From Candidatus Terraquivivens tikiterensis (GTDB taxonomy: Archaea; Thermoproteota; Nitrososphaeria_A; Caldarchaeales; Wolframiiraptoraceae): a stretch of DNA of 54,454 nt. Positions 43,688-52,814 of this stretch are shown here, one piece after another. Position 1 is the stretch's first letter, and each line of letters opens with the position of its first letter. The notes below the pieces were generated by a model that made no database searches, was not told the DNA's origin, and saw nothing but the letters and a program-made list of their open reading frames with translations. The stretch covers positions 1 to 54,454 of the forward strand of contig NDWU01000010.1 in the NCBI GenBank assembly GCA_003056285.1, given 5' to 3'. The translations under genes and the position numbers were made by a program.

Positions 43688-44650
43688 TTAACCCCTTCCC
43701 TTCAATCCCTTGATTGTGCTGACGAGGGCCGGTAGAACCTTGTATAGGTCGTTTACTATGCTGTAGTCGGACTCCCTGTGCATCGGTGCGTTCGGGTCGT
43801 TGTTTATGCACACGACGACCTTCGATTCCCTCATGCCTACCACGTGCTGTATCTGCCCCGATATGCCCACCGCAACGTAAAGCTTTGGTTTCACGCGTTT
43901 TCCGGACAGGCCTATGTGCCTGTCCTCGGGAAGCCACTTTAGGTCTCCTGATATAGGCCTCGTGCAACCAAGCTCAGCACCTAACGCCCCCGCGAGCTCC
44001 TCTGCCAGCTTCAGGTCCTCCTTTCTCTTCAGACCCCTACCTACAGCTACCACGGCCTCTGCCTCCTCCAGCTTGACGCCGCTTTTCTCTACGGGCCGGA
44101 TGCCGACCTTCGACAACCTCTTCTGTACTGTAACCTTTACCTTCTCCACGGTACCCTCCCCTCTTGATGGGATCGCCTGAAACCTGTGGGGCGGTACGGT
44201 GATCACTGCCGGATACCTCATAAAAACGATCCTAGCCAAAAAGCCGCCGCCCATCACGAGCCTCGTAACCTCGACCTGAGAATCCCTAAGCGAGACGTCC
44301 AGGCATTCGGATGCGCACCCAGTGCGTAGGCTCTGCGCCACGTACGCCGCGACCTCCTTGCCCATCTTCGTCGCTGCCATCAAGACTATACTCGGCATCG
44401 TACTAGAGATAACTTGCGAAACAGCCTCGGCGACAGCATCCGGCCCGTCCTTTCTTGGGTCGACTCCTAAAACCACGAAGATTTTATCGGCGCCGTACTC
44501 TGCGTACTTAGCAACAACATCCTCGCTATCGCCCAGAACTATGGCGCCCGTCCAAGAGCCGAGCTCGCCTGCCAATCTTTTGGCCATGCCGAGGAGCTCC
44601 AGCGCGAGGCTGTCCTCTTCTGAGAAGACGACGACCGCCTTGCCCGTCAT
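43688..44650 (-). CDS. etfA: Electron transfer flavoprotein alpha subunit
   Basis: EtfA binds FAD and, with EtfB, carries electrons from acyl-CoA or similar dehydrogenases to a membrane quinone reductase. The C-terminal FAD domain shows VVAVGRGLKRKEDLKLAEELA, GCTRPISGDLKWLP, GLSGKRVKPKLYVAVGISGQIQHVVGM and CINNDPNAPMHRESDYSIVNDL. The N-terminal part is divergent. 320 residues is normal. It overlaps etfB by 4 bp and is the last gene of a minus-strand run with the Fe-S oxidoreductase. Confidence 0.94.
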   Translation of the reverse strand: MTGKAVVVFSEEDSLALELLGMAKRLAGELGSWTGAIVLGDSEDVVAKYAEYGADKIFVVLGVDPRKDGPDAVAEAVSQVISSTMPSIVLMAATKMGKEVAAYVAQSLRTGCASECLDVSLRDSQVEVTRLVMGGGFLARIVFMRYPAVITVPPHRFQAIPSRGEGTVEKVKVTVQKRLSKVGIRPVEKSGVKLEEAEAVVAVGRGLKRKEDLKLAEELAGALGAELGCTRPISGDLKWLPEDRHIGLSGKRVKPKLYVAVGISGQIQHVVGMRESKVVVCINNDPNAPMHRESDYSIVNDLYKVLPALVSTIKGLKGRG

Positions 44651-45420
44651 CCCTTTATAACACCATCCCTCAACAGAATCGTTACCAGCTTTTCTGCCGC
44701 CTCCTCTGGGTTACCCTCTATCACTATGTTCTTCCTCTCGCTCTTCACAGCCTTCACCTCTACCGTCCTCAAAGCTGGCTCGGCCGCGACCCCAAGATCC
44801 TTTAAGCTCCAGTACGTTATAGGCTTCTTGGATGATGCTTTAATCATAAGCAGGCTCGGAATCCTAGGCGTGTTTATCTCCAGACCTACAGTGAGCAACG
44901 CTGGCAACGGTACTTCGTACGTTTCGAAAACGTCCTCCAATGCCCTTTCGGCCAACAGCCTACCCGATCTTATTTCCAGCTTCGTCACATGGGCAAGAAA
45001 AGGTATGCCCAGCTCCTTGGCTAATCTTGGACCGACCTGGTAGCCGGCCTCATCGGAGGACGCTTCCCCGCATAGGATGATTTCCCACCCTTTTATCCTC
45101 CTTGCCATCTCCGCCAAGAGCATGGCAGTAACCAGCCCGTCGGAACCTTCTATCGCAGGGTCGGAGACGACGTAAGCCTCATCGGCACCCATGGCGAGCG
45201 CCTCCCTTATCAGCATAGGTTTGACGTCGGGGCCGACGCTTAGAACCGTTACCTTACCCCCATGCTTTTCTTTTAACCTTACGGCCTCCTCCAACGCATT
45301 CAAGTCAAATTCGCTGATCTTCCTTGGTGCTTGCTGCATCGCCTCTTGAACAGGGGCATCGGAGGCTTTGAGCTGGCTTACGTCTATAACTTGCTTTACG
45401 CATACGAGAGCGTTCACCAT
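44647..45420 (-). CDS. etfB: Electron transfer flavoprotein beta subunit
   Basis: EtfB is the AMP- or second-FAD-binding partner of EtfA. The 257-residue protein shows NALVCVKQVID, the DLNALEEAVRLKEKHGGKVTVLSVGP block, ALAMGADEAYVVSD, and ILCGEASSDEAGYQVGPRLAKELGIP. Sequence alone does not settle whether this is a bifurcating ETF. A TATA-like TTTTAAAAA (about 45449-45457, minus) precedes it, so etfBA can be transcribed apart from the upstream Fe-S gene. Confidence 0.94.
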   Translation of the reverse strand: MVNALVCVKQVIDVSQLKASDAPVQEAMQQAPRKISEFDLNALEEAVRLKEKHGGKVTVLSVGPDVKPMLIREALAMGADEAYVVSDPAIEGSDGLVTAMLLAEMARRIKGWEIILCGEASSDEAGYQVGPRLAKELGIPFLAHVTKLEIRSGRLLAERALEDVFETYEVPLPALLTVGLEINTPRIPSLLMIKASSKKPITYWSLKDLGVAAEPALRTVEVKAVKSERKNIVIEGNPEEAAEKLVTILLRDGVIKG

Positions 45421-45460
45421 GATTTATCGTAAAATACGCAGGCTTTAGTGTTTTTAAAAT

Positions 45461-47482
45461 TTACTCAACGAAGACTGATTCTTCCAAGACCTCTGCAACG
45501 TCAACTATCGCGAAGCCTTCCAATTCCATAACCCTTGCAGCGTCATCGAACATGGATAGGCAGTATGGGCACTCTGTAACGAGCATTCTCGCACCTACCG
45601 AGGTAGCCTCTCCAAGCCTTATCAGGGATTCTCTTTTTTTCCTGGGCATGCTGTACCAGTAGTTGCAACCGCCCGCACCGCAGCAGAAGCTTTTTTCCTT
45701 TGAGCGCGGAAGCTCTATAAGTCTATTCGAGAGCGCAGCGGATAGCACGTGCCTTGGCTCAGCGTAAACCCCGTTTACACGGCCGAGGTAGCACGAGTCA
45801 TGCAGGACGGCGAGGCTTTCAAGCCTCTTCTTTATACGAAGCCTCCCCTCGCTTAACAACCTGCTCAGCAGCTGGGTGTGGTGGACGACGTCAGCGCTTA
45901 GCCCAAACTCCCTATACTCGTTCTTCAGGGCGTTGTAGCAGTGTGGGCAGTGCGTAACTACTTTTTTTACGTTGAGCGCCATGATCTTCTCGACGTTACC
46001 ATAGGCCTGTTCTTGGAACCTACCTTCCTCGCCAACCCTCCTGGCTGGGTCACCGCAGCACCCTTCGTCGCCGAGTATCCCGACGCTTAGTCCAGCCTCC
46101 CTCAGCAGCCTGAAGACCGCCTTGGCCACCTTTCCAACCCTTGGGTCGTAGAATGCTGCACAGCCAAGCCAGTAGAGATATTCGACCTCGCCATCCTCTG
46201 GCAGGACTTTTGCACCCATGCTCCTAAGTTCCTCTATAAGCCTTTCCCTTTCGTACGCAGGCATGCCGAACGGGTTAGAGGTCCTGGCTATGTTAGAAAC
46301 CAACGGATAAACCCTTTCGTCCATCTTCCCCTCGAATATTATCGCCCTTCTCATCTCCACCACATACTTTAATGGGCTTATGAGGACGGGGCAATTCCAG
46401 AAGCATGCGTAGCATGTGGTGCATGCCCATACCGCCTCCTCCTTTACCGCTCCGTCGGCCAGCACATCACGGTCCCCAAGACCCTTCTCGAGTAGGGACC
46501 TCAACGATTGGACGATCCCTCTAGGCGACAATGCCGAGCCTGCCTCGTACGCCGGACAGGATGTCTCGCACCTCCCGCAGTCCGTGCAGGCATAGAGGCC
46601 GAGCGCATCCCTCCAGCCGATGTCACCAACTCTCCTAAAACCCAGGCGTATCTCAACCTCTTCACTTTCTTCCAAGGCCTTTATGTTAAAGGGCGTGGTC
46701 AGCTTTCCGATATGCTCTGCCGGCCTCGATAGGTACACATTCATTGGCGAGGTTAAGATGTGTACAAGGTTAGAGTAGGGCAAAGCGGCTATTAGCGTAA
46801 GAGCAACGAGTGCGTGGCTCCACCAGAGGATAACGTACAAGCCATACGTTAGCTCCGAATGGGCACCTAGGTACGAGAGCACGTTTGCGATTGCCTTACC
46901 CACGAAAGAGTAGCCCGACCAAGGCACGTCCTCGAGAAGCAGCCTAAGCCCCTCTACGAGAAATCCGGATATGCCCACGTACAGCAACCCTACCAGCACA
47001 AGCGTGTATTGGATGCGTACACCGATCCTAGACGGGTACCTAAAGACCCTCGACGCGAGAAGGATGGCAACGCTCAATACGAACAGCAAACCAAAGAAGT
47101 CCAGTAGCGATTCAAGGGCCAGGTAAACATCGCCTACTAACAACTTCCCTCCAAACTTTTCGATAATATGGTCAACGAATACTATGCACGTGCCTATGAA
47201 GAGGGCGATGACTCCGGCGAAGAGCGTCGCGTGCAGACCACCCCTAAATGGGTCGGAGAGTACCTTAGCTTGGAGCAGGCCGTACCTAAGCAGAGCCTTT
47301 AGCCTTTCTCCAGCATGCCTAGTAGCCTCTTTTACCAAATACCGTCCGTAAAGCCTATAATGCTTGTACAGACCCACCAGGAATGCTGCTACGAACGGTA
47401 CCAAGGCTAAGTAAAAAATAGGTTCCGTGTATTGTGGAAGCAGCGCAAAGCTCTCCCTGAAGGGCTGGAGCAAGCTAAACAC
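45461..47482 (-). CDS. Membrane Fe-S oxidoreductase, ETF:quinone reductase type
   Basis: A 673-residue fusion. The N-terminal about 240 residues hold five to six membrane helices of the NarI/HdrE type with His residues able to bind heme b. Next come two ferredoxin-like clusters (CTDCGRCETSCP and CTTCYACFWNCP) and then two CCG domains of HdrD/GlpC type (GDEGCCGDPARR...HCPHC; DSCYLG...FCCGAGGC...ECPYC). Proteins of this design next to etfBA act as ETF:menaquinone oxidoreductases in anaerobes. It is upstream of etfB by 40 bp on the same strand, which supports that role. Methanogen-like heterodisulfide reduction is less likely, since no HdrABC is present. Confidence 0.85.
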   Translation of the reverse strand: MFSLLQPFRESFALLPQYTEPIFYLALVPFVAAFLVGLYKHYRLYGRYLVKEATRHAGERLKALLRYGLLQAKVLSDPFRGGLHATLFAGVIALFIGTCIVFVDHIIEKFGGKLLVGDVYLALESLLDFFGLLFVLSVAILLASRVFRYPSRIGVRIQYTLVLVGLLYVGISGFLVEGLRLLLEDVPWSGYSFVGKAIANVLSYLGAHSELTYGLYVILWWSHALVALTLIAALPYSNLVHILTSPMNVYLSRPAEHIGKLTTPFNIKALEESEEVEIRLGFRRVGDIGWRDALGLYACTDCGRCETSCPAYEAGSALSPRGIVQSLRSLLEKGLGDRDVLADGAVKEEAVWACTTCYACFWNCPVLISPLKYVVEMRRAIIFEGKMDERVYPLVSNIARTSNPFGMPAYERERLIEELRSMGAKVLPEDGEVEYLYWLGCAAFYDPRVGKVAKAVFRLLREAGLSVGILGDEGCCGDPARRVGEEGRFQEQAYGNVEKIMALNVKKVVTHCPHCYNALKNEYREFGLSADVVHHTQLLSRLLSEGRLRIKKRLESLAVLHDSCYLGRVNGVYAEPRHVLSAALSNRLIELPRSKEKSFCCGAGGCNYWYSMPRKKRESLIRLGEATSVGARMLVTECPYCLSMFDDAARVMELEGFAIVDVAEVLEESVFVE

Positions 47483-47575
47483 CTTTTGTCGTTATGCGGG
47501 CCTGTGTTAGGGTAACGTTAATATAAAGTTGTCTTCCCCGTTAGATCGTACCCGAAAATCGGCGGGGTTTGAGCG

Positions 47576-47812
47576 TTGCGCGGAGAGTACAAGGTCGTAT
47601 CGTGTCCCAACTGCGGCCACCTACAGATAACTTTTGCCGAGCGTTATTTCGTGTGTCGTGGTTGCGGTAGGAAGAATTCCATAAGCTCTAAATGCGTACT
47701 CTACAAATCTGAGGATCATGGGGATGCGAGAGAAGTTCTGCTTTCCTTAAAGATGAAGGGATGCTCAAGCCCTAACAACTTATTCAAATTCTCTCGAGCG
47801 GGCGATACGTGA
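47576..47812 (+). CDS. DUF1922 zinc-ribbon protein
   Basis: A 78-residue protein with one zinc ribbon: CPNCGHLQITFAERYFVCRGCGRKN, two CxxC knuckles 15-20 residues apart, as in the archaeal DUF1922 family. The tail is basic and hydrophilic. The start is TTG at 47576 after a short AT-rich region. It stands divergently from the Fe-S oxidoreductase gene across 93 bp. Nucleic acid or protein binding is likely; no function is known. Confidence 0.75.
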   Translation: MRGEYKVVSCPNCGHLQITFAERYFVCRGCGRKNSISSKCVLYKSEDHGDAREVLLSLKMKGCSSPNNLFKFSRAGDT

Positions 47813-47979
47813 ACTGTGTGGAAATTTTCTGCCGCTATTCTTTTCTTATGAAAAATTTCTGCGTGGCGTAACGAAATCTCCTGCTAAGTAAACGTTGCTA
47901 ACCGAATGCCGTGATGGCTTCCCGTCCCCTGGGATAGATTCGGCAAATGCTTTTCTATGGGTCGCTAAGGCGTAATAAC

Positions 47980-48834
47980 ATGACACAAGGCCCTATCCTT
48001 GGGGCGCATGTCTCCATAGCAGGCTCCATCGATAAAGCCGTCGACAGGGCTGCGGAAATAGGCTGCGTCGGAACCTTCCAGATATTCACGAGAAACCCTA
48101 GGGGGTGGAAATTCAAAAAGCTCAACGCAGAAGAGGTGAGGCTGTTCAAAGAGAAGGCCGTAGATAAAGGGTTCTTCGTGCCCGTCGGCCACATGCCCTA
48201 CTTGCCCAACATAGCATCGCCATCGAAGCAGCTCTTCTTAAAGTCCCTCAAAGTATTGATGGCTGAGCTGGAAAGGTGCGGCGAGCTGAACATAAAGTTC
48301 CTTGCGGTACACCTTGGAAGCCACATGGGCAAGGGCGTTGAGGTTGGCATGCAGAGGGTTGCCGAGGCCTGCAGGACTGCGCTGGAAAAGGTCCAGAACG
48401 ATGTCACGATACTGTTGGAGAACATGGCTGGGCAGAAGAACAGCGTCGGTTCGAGCTTCGAGGAGCTGAGGAAGATTTTGGACCTGATAGGTGATGAAAG
48501 GCGCGTCGCCGTATGCCTCGATACGTGCCACGCATTCGCAGCCGGATACGACCTAAGAAACGAGGAGGCGGTAGAGAGGACGGTAGAGCAGTTCGATAAC
48601 GTCGTAGGCCTAAGGCACCTTAAGGTCGTTCACATAAACGACTCGAAAGGCACGCTCGGAAGCCATCTGGACAGGCACGAGCACATAGGAATGGGTATGA
48701 TAGGCGAGGAAGGCTTCAGGGCGATATTTCACCATAAAGCTTTGAGGAGCCTTCCGTTCATCCTGGAAACGCCAGAGGACAAGAGGGGGAACTTCAGGAC
48801 AAACATAATTAAGTCTAAGGAACTATACGGGTGA
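47980..48834 (+). CDS. nfo: Endonuclease IV (apurinic/apyrimidinic endonuclease)
   Basis: Nfo incises DNA 5' of abasic sites and blocked 3' ends in base excision repair, with three zinc ions. Family blocks: GAHVSIAGSIDKAVDRAAEIGC, FQIFTRNPRGW, AVHLGSHMGKG, LENMAGQKNSVGSSFEEL, VCLDTCHAFAAGYDLRN, HINDSKGTLGSHLDRHEHIGMGMIG and ETPED. The metal ligands His, Glu, Asp and His residues are all present. The frame is open from 47947, but homology begins at MTQGPILGAH, so I use ATG 47980. That gives 284 residues, the usual size. Confidence 0.95.
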   Translation: MTQGPILGAHVSIAGSIDKAVDRAAEIGCVGTFQIFTRNPRGWKFKKLNAEEVRLFKEKAVDKGFFVPVGHMPYLPNIASPSKQLFLKSLKVLMAELERCGELNIKFLAVHLGSHMGKGVEVGMQRVAEACRTALEKVQNDVTILLENMAGQKNSVGSSFEELRKILDLIGDERRVAVCLDTCHAFAAGYDLRNEEAVERTVEQFDNVVGLRHLKVVHINDSKGTLGSHLDRHEHIGMGMIGEEGFRAIFHHKALRSLPFILETPEDKRGNFRTNIIKSKELYG

Positions 48835-48888
48835 GTCGCTACGCAAAGATCTGAAATAAGGGCGCTGGTTCTAAGGCTTGTAAGGAGC

Positions 48889-49269
48889 GTGCTCTCGTTA
48901 AGGTTCTTGGAGTTCAGCATTGTCGGCGCCATCGGTGTCCTCGTCAACGAAGCTGTGCTCTTTCTCCTATCTGAATTTTTAAAAATCTACTATCTCCTAT
49001 CGGCCACGTTCAGCTTCGAGCTGGCACTCCTCAACAACTTCGCCCTTAACGAGTTATGGACTTTCAGGAAAAGGAACGCATCCTCGCCCCGTTGGCTCAG
49101 GCTCGTTAAGTTTCATGTCTCCAGGATACTCGGGTTCGCTACATCCATGCTTACGCTATTCCTCATAACGGAGCTCTTGGGCGTACACTACCTAGTATCC
49201 AATGTGATAGCAATAGGCGTTGGTACATTTATTAATTATTTTACAAGTGACTTATGGGTCTGGAGGTAA
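48889..49269 (+). CDS. GtrA-family membrane protein
   Basis: A 126-residue protein with four membrane segments typical of GtrA/DPMS, small flippase-like partners in polyprenyl-phosphate sugar transfer. Visible: RFLEFSIVGAIGVLVNEAVLFLL, the NNFALNELWTFR loop between helices 2 and 3, then RILGFATSML and the ending GVGTFINYFTSDLWVWR, which is the family's tail. The start GTG at 48889 is a guess; no ATG fits. A glycosyltransferase gene is not adjacent. Confidence 0.85.
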   Translation: MLSLRFLEFSIVGAIGVLVNEAVLFLLSEFLKIYYLLSATFSFELALLNNFALNELWTFRKRNASSPRWLRLVKFHVSRILGFATSMLTLFLITELLGVHYLVSNVIAIGVGTFINYFTSDLWVWR

Positions 49270-49295
49270 ACGTTATTATAACACGATGAAAACCC

Positions 49296-49883
49296 ATGTC
49301 TTCCGTGAAAGCAGAACACAAGGCTGGGCTATCGAGAAAGGTCGCCCTTACGGCAACGTTTTCAGCCCTGGGCGTCGTGCTGGCACCGTTCTTCTGGTTC
49401 CCTTTTCTGGGAACGAAGGCCTATCCTGGGCAGCACCTCATCAACTCGTTGGCCGGCGTAACGCTAGGTCCATGGTGGGCAGCGCTCGTGGCGGTAATAA
49501 TCGGTCTCGTAAGGAACGCGCTAGGTCTTGGTACGATATTCGCCTTTCCAGGAGGAGTACCAGGAGCTATCGTCGTAGGCCTCGCTTACCGGCTTACCTC
49601 ACGCACGAGAACGAGGCGCTTAAAATACGTAGCAGCGCTCTTTGAGCCTATCGGTACTGTTCTCGTCGGAGGGACCGTATCCTTATTCTTGGTAGCACCC
49701 TGGGCTGCTGGCTACCTGAAGCCTGCCCAGGACCTGCTGATGCGCATACAGGAGCTTGGTGCCTTTACAGCGCTGCTCACGCTGTGGAGCGGATGGGCTA
49801 TAAGCTCGTTCATGGGCAGCATAATAGGTTTCGTAACGTTGTTGGCGCTTGAAAGGTTCGGTGTACTTTCAGAAAGGAGTTAG
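49296..49883 (+). CDS. thiW: ThiW, ECF transporter S component for thiazole
   Basis: ThiW is the substrate-binding membrane subunit of an ECF transporter for hydroxyethylthiazole, the thiamine precursor. The signature block near residue 33-60, PFLGTKAYPGQHLINSLAGVTLGP, and the later RNALGLGTIFAFPGG are typical; five to six hydrophobic segments follow in 195 residues. ECF energising subunits (EcfA, EcfT) are not in the window and may be shared. The location two genes before thiDN fits thiamine salvage. It is followed after 2 bp by a P-loop protein. Confidence 0.87.
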   Translation: MSSVKAEHKAGLSRKVALTATFSALGVVLAPFFWFPFLGTKAYPGQHLINSLAGVTLGPWWAALVAVIIGLVRNALGLGTIFAFPGGVPGAIVVGLAYRLTSRTRTRRLKYVAALFEPIGTVLVGGTVSLFLVAPWAAGYLKPAQDLLMRIQELGAFTALLTLWSGWAISSFMGSIIGFVTLLALERFGVLSERS

Positions 49884-49885
49884 GG

Positions 49886-50437
49886 TTGAGCATAAGGCTT
49901 AAGGAAATCGTCGGGAAAAAGGTTCTGATAGTGGGCGAGGCTGGATCGGGTAAGACTATGCTTTTGGCCAGGCTGCTAGAAGAGGCGATGGTGCTAGGTC
50001 TTTCTGAGGAGGTAACGCTGATAGACTTGGCTCCAAAAAAGCTGGACGGGCTCGGCGGCAGGGTCACGGACTACCTGCATCCAGTCGGTAACGTAAGGTT
50101 GCTTATGCCTAAAAACGTTCACGCACCAAGACTCTCTGGTAAGACGAAGAAAGAGGTCCTGATGCTGGCTGAGAAGAACAGGGAAACCATCCAACCCTTG
50201 CTGGAGGAGTATATCAACAAGCCTACGAGGGTGCTCTTCATAAACGACGTCACGATTTACCTTCACGCCGGTGATCCGGACTTGCTGGAAAGGTGTATTG
50301 AGCTATCCGAGACGTTCGTAGGAACGGCTTACTACGGAACGAGGCTTCGGGATGACAAGGGTTCTGGCATAACTGTCAGGGAAAGGGCGCTCACGGAAAG
50401 GATTATGGGAAAGGTTGACAGGGTAATCTTCTTGTAG
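49886..50437 (+). CDS. P-loop ATP/GTP-binding protein of thiamine locus
   Basis: A 183-residue protein with Walker A GEAGSGKTMLLARLLEEA at residues 17-34 and Walker B-like RVLFINDVTIYLH near 112-124. It lacks the ABC signature LSGGQ, so it is not an EcfA subunit. The start (TTG/GTG type at 49886) directly follows the thiW stop, so the two are co-translated. No family name comes to mind. Genetic linkage to thiW and thiDN suggests a role in thiamine precursor uptake or in its regulation, but the sequence gives no direct evidence. Confidence 0.65.
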   Translation: MSIRLKEIVGKKVLIVGEAGSGKTMLLARLLEEAMVLGLSEEVTLIDLAPKKLDGLGGRVTDYLHPVGNVRLLMPKNVHAPRLSGKTKKEVLMLAEKNRETIQPLLEEYINKPTRVLFINDVTIYLHAGDPDLLERCIELSETFVGTAYYGTRLRDDKGSGITVRERALTERIMGKVDRVIFL

Positions 50438-50483
50438 CCGTTACCAGCACCTGAAGGGTATTCCGCCCGCGGGCCTAACGCAC

Positions 50484-50493
50484 GTATATAAGC
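50484..50493 (+). promoter_or_regulatory. TATA box of thiDN
   Basis: GTATATAAGC lies about 33 bp before the thiDN ATG, giving a leader of under 12 nt. A TPP riboswitch, known upstream of thiamine genes in some archaea, therefore cannot be present in this leader. Confidence 0.6.
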
Positions 50494-50521
50494 TTGAGCG
50501 TCCCACTTTTAGCGAAAAACG

Positions 50522-51874
50522 ATGAGGGCGTTCAGGGCACGTGCCCTTACGGTCGCTGGCTCAGATTCAGGAGGGGGAGCGGGCATACAGGCTGACCTTA
50601 AGACCTTCGCGGCCCTTGGCGTTCACGGGATGTGCGCCATAACCGCGATTACGGCCCAGAACACCGTCGGGGTATATGCCGTCCAGGACGTTGACGTGGA
50701 GGTCATCAGAAGCCAGATAAGGGTAGTAGCTGAAGACATAGGGGTCGATGCTGTCAAGACGGGAATGCTGCATACATCCCAGATAATAGAGGCGGTCGCA
50801 GAGGAGCTATCCAAGCTTTCTAAACCCATAGTCGTGGACCCAGTTATGGTTGCGAAGAGCGGTGCGGAGCTACTAAAGCAAGACGCAGTAAAGAGCTTGA
50901 TCGAGAAAATGCTCCCGATCGCCACGGTTCTAACGCCGAATGCTTTGGAAGCATCGAAGCTGGTAGGCTTTGCCGTGAAGACCTTGGAGGATGCGAAGAG
51001 GGCGGCGAGGGCGATAGCCGAGATGGGGCCGAGGGCGGTAGTAGTGAAGGGGGGGCACATACTCTCGGAAAAATCCGTCGACACCCTATACTACGACGGA
51101 GAGGTCAGGCTAATAGAGTCCCCAAGGGTTAATACCAAGAACACGCACGGCACCGGATGCGTCTTCGCATCTGCAATAGCAGCCGAAATGGCAAAAGGTG
51201 CTGACATCTTAAGCGCAGTCTCTACGGCCAAGCAGTTCGTCTTAAGCGCCATCAAAAAAGGAACTAGTATCGGAAAGGGGCATGGGCCGGTGAACCCTTC
51301 CGCCTCCGTATACGAGGCCGCCATGAAGTTTGAGGCTCTTGAATGTCTCAAGGAGGCCGTCAGGATGCTCGAGTCCAACCCAGCGGTCGCGAGGCTTATA
51401 CCGGAGTCGCAGTCCAACATCGCCATGGCCATACCCTATGCGGAAAGCAGGGAAGAGGTCGTCGCGATACCGGGAAGGATGGTGAGGCTACCATGGGGGG
51501 TTAGAGCCTCCGGGTGTCCAGAGTTCGGAGCGTCACGACACGTAGCGGATGCCATACTGACCGTGATGGAGTACAACCCGAACGTAAGGGCTGCCATGAA
51601 CGTAAGGCTGGGCGAGGACGTATTGGATGCCGTTAGGTCTTTGAACCTCAGTGTATCGCGGTACGACAGAAGGCTAGAGCCCGAGGAGGTTAAGAGGGCT
51701 GAGGGCATGAGCGTGAGGTGGGGAATGAGCCAGGCCGTAAAGCTCCACGGCGGGGTACCGAACGTCGTATACCATGAGGGGGATTGGGGAAAGGAGCCGA
51801 TGGTCACTGTATTTGGAAGGGATGCTGTAGAGGTTGCCTCTTTGGTTATTAGGCTGGCCGAAAAAATTAGGTGA
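50522..51874 (+). CDS. thiDN: Bifunctional HMP(-P) kinase / thiamine-phosphate synthase ThiDN
   Basis: The N-terminal about 265 residues are ThiD, which phosphorylates hydroxymethylpyrimidine twice: [52 protein letters not shown] and [20 protein letters not shown] with its catalytic Asp/Cys region. The C-terminal about 180 residues are ThiN, the archaeal thiamine-phosphate synthase that replaces Thi[32 protein letters not shown] and [11 protein letters not shown]. Full length at 450 residues. It ends close to a convergent membrane-protein gene. Confidence 0.95.
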   Translation: MRAFRARALTVAGSDSGGGAGIQADLKTFAALGVHGMCAITAITAQNTVGVYAVQDVDVEVIRSQIRVVAEDIGVDAVKTGMLHTSQIIEAVAEELSKLSKPIVVDPVMVAKSGAELLKQDAVKSLIEKMLPIATVLTPNALEASKLVGFAVKTLEDAKRAARAIAEMGPRAVVVKGGHILSEKSVDTLYYDGEVRLIESPRVNTKNTHGTGCVFASAIAAEMAKGADILSAVSTAKQFVLSAIKKGTSIGKGHGPVNPSASVYEAAMKFEALECLKEAVRMLESNPAVARLIPESQSNIAMAIPYAESREEVVAIPGRMVRLPWGVRASGCPEFGASRHVADAILTVMEYNPNVRAAMNVRLGEDVLDAVRSLNLSVSRYDRRLEPEEVKRAEGMSVRWGMSQAVKLHGGVPNVVYHEGDWGKEPMVTVFGRDAVEVASLVIRLAEKIR

Positions 51875-51876
51875 GC

Positions 51877-52113
51877 TCAGCGCTTAAGCAGCAGCATCAT
51901 CAGGTAGATTAGGACTGCCGCCAGAATGATGGCTGGGGAGGTGCCTACCGTTACGCCGTTAACCCTGAACCACCAGAAGATGAAAGGGTGAACCTCCTCG
52001 AGCTTCGGCACGATTTTTAGCAGGAGGGGCATTGCCACCAGAATGACGCCGACGATTATGAGAAGTATGCCAAAGAATACTACGGGTGACGTCAAGCTGC
52101 CCTCCCTTATCAT
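51877..52113 (-). CDS. Small membrane protein, TIGR00304/DUF131-like
   Basis: A 78-residue protein with two membrane helices (VVFFGILLIIVGVILVAMPLLL and IILAAVLIYLMMLLL) joined by a loop with PKLEEVHPF and an FWWFRVNG stretch. It resembles the archaeal TIGR00304 membrane family. I prefer ATG 52113 over the ATG at 52122 because it forms an ATGA overlap with the stop of the preceding phosphoribosyltransferase. Function unknown; co-transcribed with that gene. Confidence 0.7.
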   Translation of the reverse strand: MIREGSLTSPVVFFGILLIIVGVILVAMPLLLKIVPKLEEVHPFIFWWFRVNGVTVGTSPAIILAAVLIYLMMLLLKR

Positions 52114-52751
52114 GCAGCACACCTCCTAGCTGAAAGAAGCCTTATGACCTCTTCGTCCTCAACCTGCTCGAACTCCTCGTAAAACTGGCCTATGGCGTAA
52201 AAGGGCTCCGGGGTGTATAAGCATACAACTTTATCCACCTCCTGCCTCAAACTTTTAACGGTCTCCGGCGGTGCTACTGGCACGGCTACCACGATGGCCC
52301 TCGGTCCGAGCTTCTTGACGTATTTGACCGCAGCCCTCATCGTAGCCCCGGTTGCAAGGCCATCGTCAACGAGCACCACGATCTTATCCTTTACGGGTAT
52401 CGCCTCTTTCCCAGACCTGTAGAGCGCTATCCGTCTCTTTATCTCCGCGACCTCCTCCTTGACCTTCCTTTCTATGTACTGTTCCGACACACCCATCGAG
52501 TTTACCAAATCCTCGTTCAGCACCGTCGTACCATCCTCCGCCACTGCCCCTATGGCCAGCTCTGGCTGGAACGGCGCACCTAGCTTCCTGGGGACTATGA
52601 CGTCCAGCGGACAACCCAGCTCCTCCGCGACGTAGTAGCCGATCACGACGCCGCCCCTAGGAACGGCTAAGACGACCACGTCGCATCCCTTATACTCAAT
52701 GAGCGCTTTTGCCAATAACCTGCCGGCTTCCGTCCTATTCTTAAAAATCAT
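52110..52751 (-). CDS. Phosphoribosyltransferase family protein
   Basis: A 213-residue type I PRTase. The PRPP-binding loop is IVVLVDDGLATGATMRAAVKYVKK near residues 120-143, with the two acidic residues before the flexible loop. The N-terminal FKNRTEAGRLLAKAL and the VAVPRGGVVIGYYVAEELGCPLDVIVPRKLGAP block place it in the family of uncharacterised archaeal/bacterial PRTases related to ComF and the C-terminal half of erythromycin-esterase-linked PRTases. No nucleobase specificity can be read. First gene of a two-gene unit. Confidence 0.85.
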   Translation of the reverse strand: MIFKNRTEAGRLLAKALIEYKGCDVVVLAVPRGGVVIGYYVAEELGCPLDVIVPRKLGAPFQPELAIGAVAEDGTTVLNEDLVNSMGVSEQYIERKVKEEVAEIKRRIALYRSGKEAIPVKDKIVVLVDDGLATGATMRAAVKYVKKLGPRAIVVAVPVAPPETVKSLRQEVDKVVCLYTPEPFYAIGQFYEEFEQVEDEEVIRLLSARRCAA

Positions 52752-52814
52752 GCCGAATATAGTACTCGGTTGGTGCTTATAAATACTGCAGCAGCCCGTT
52801 CTGGTTGAATTCGC

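Noticed and set aside
50438-50521. TPP riboswitch before thiDN
   Set aside because: The TATA box leaves a leader of under 12 nt, and no CTGAGA or ACCTGA core is present.
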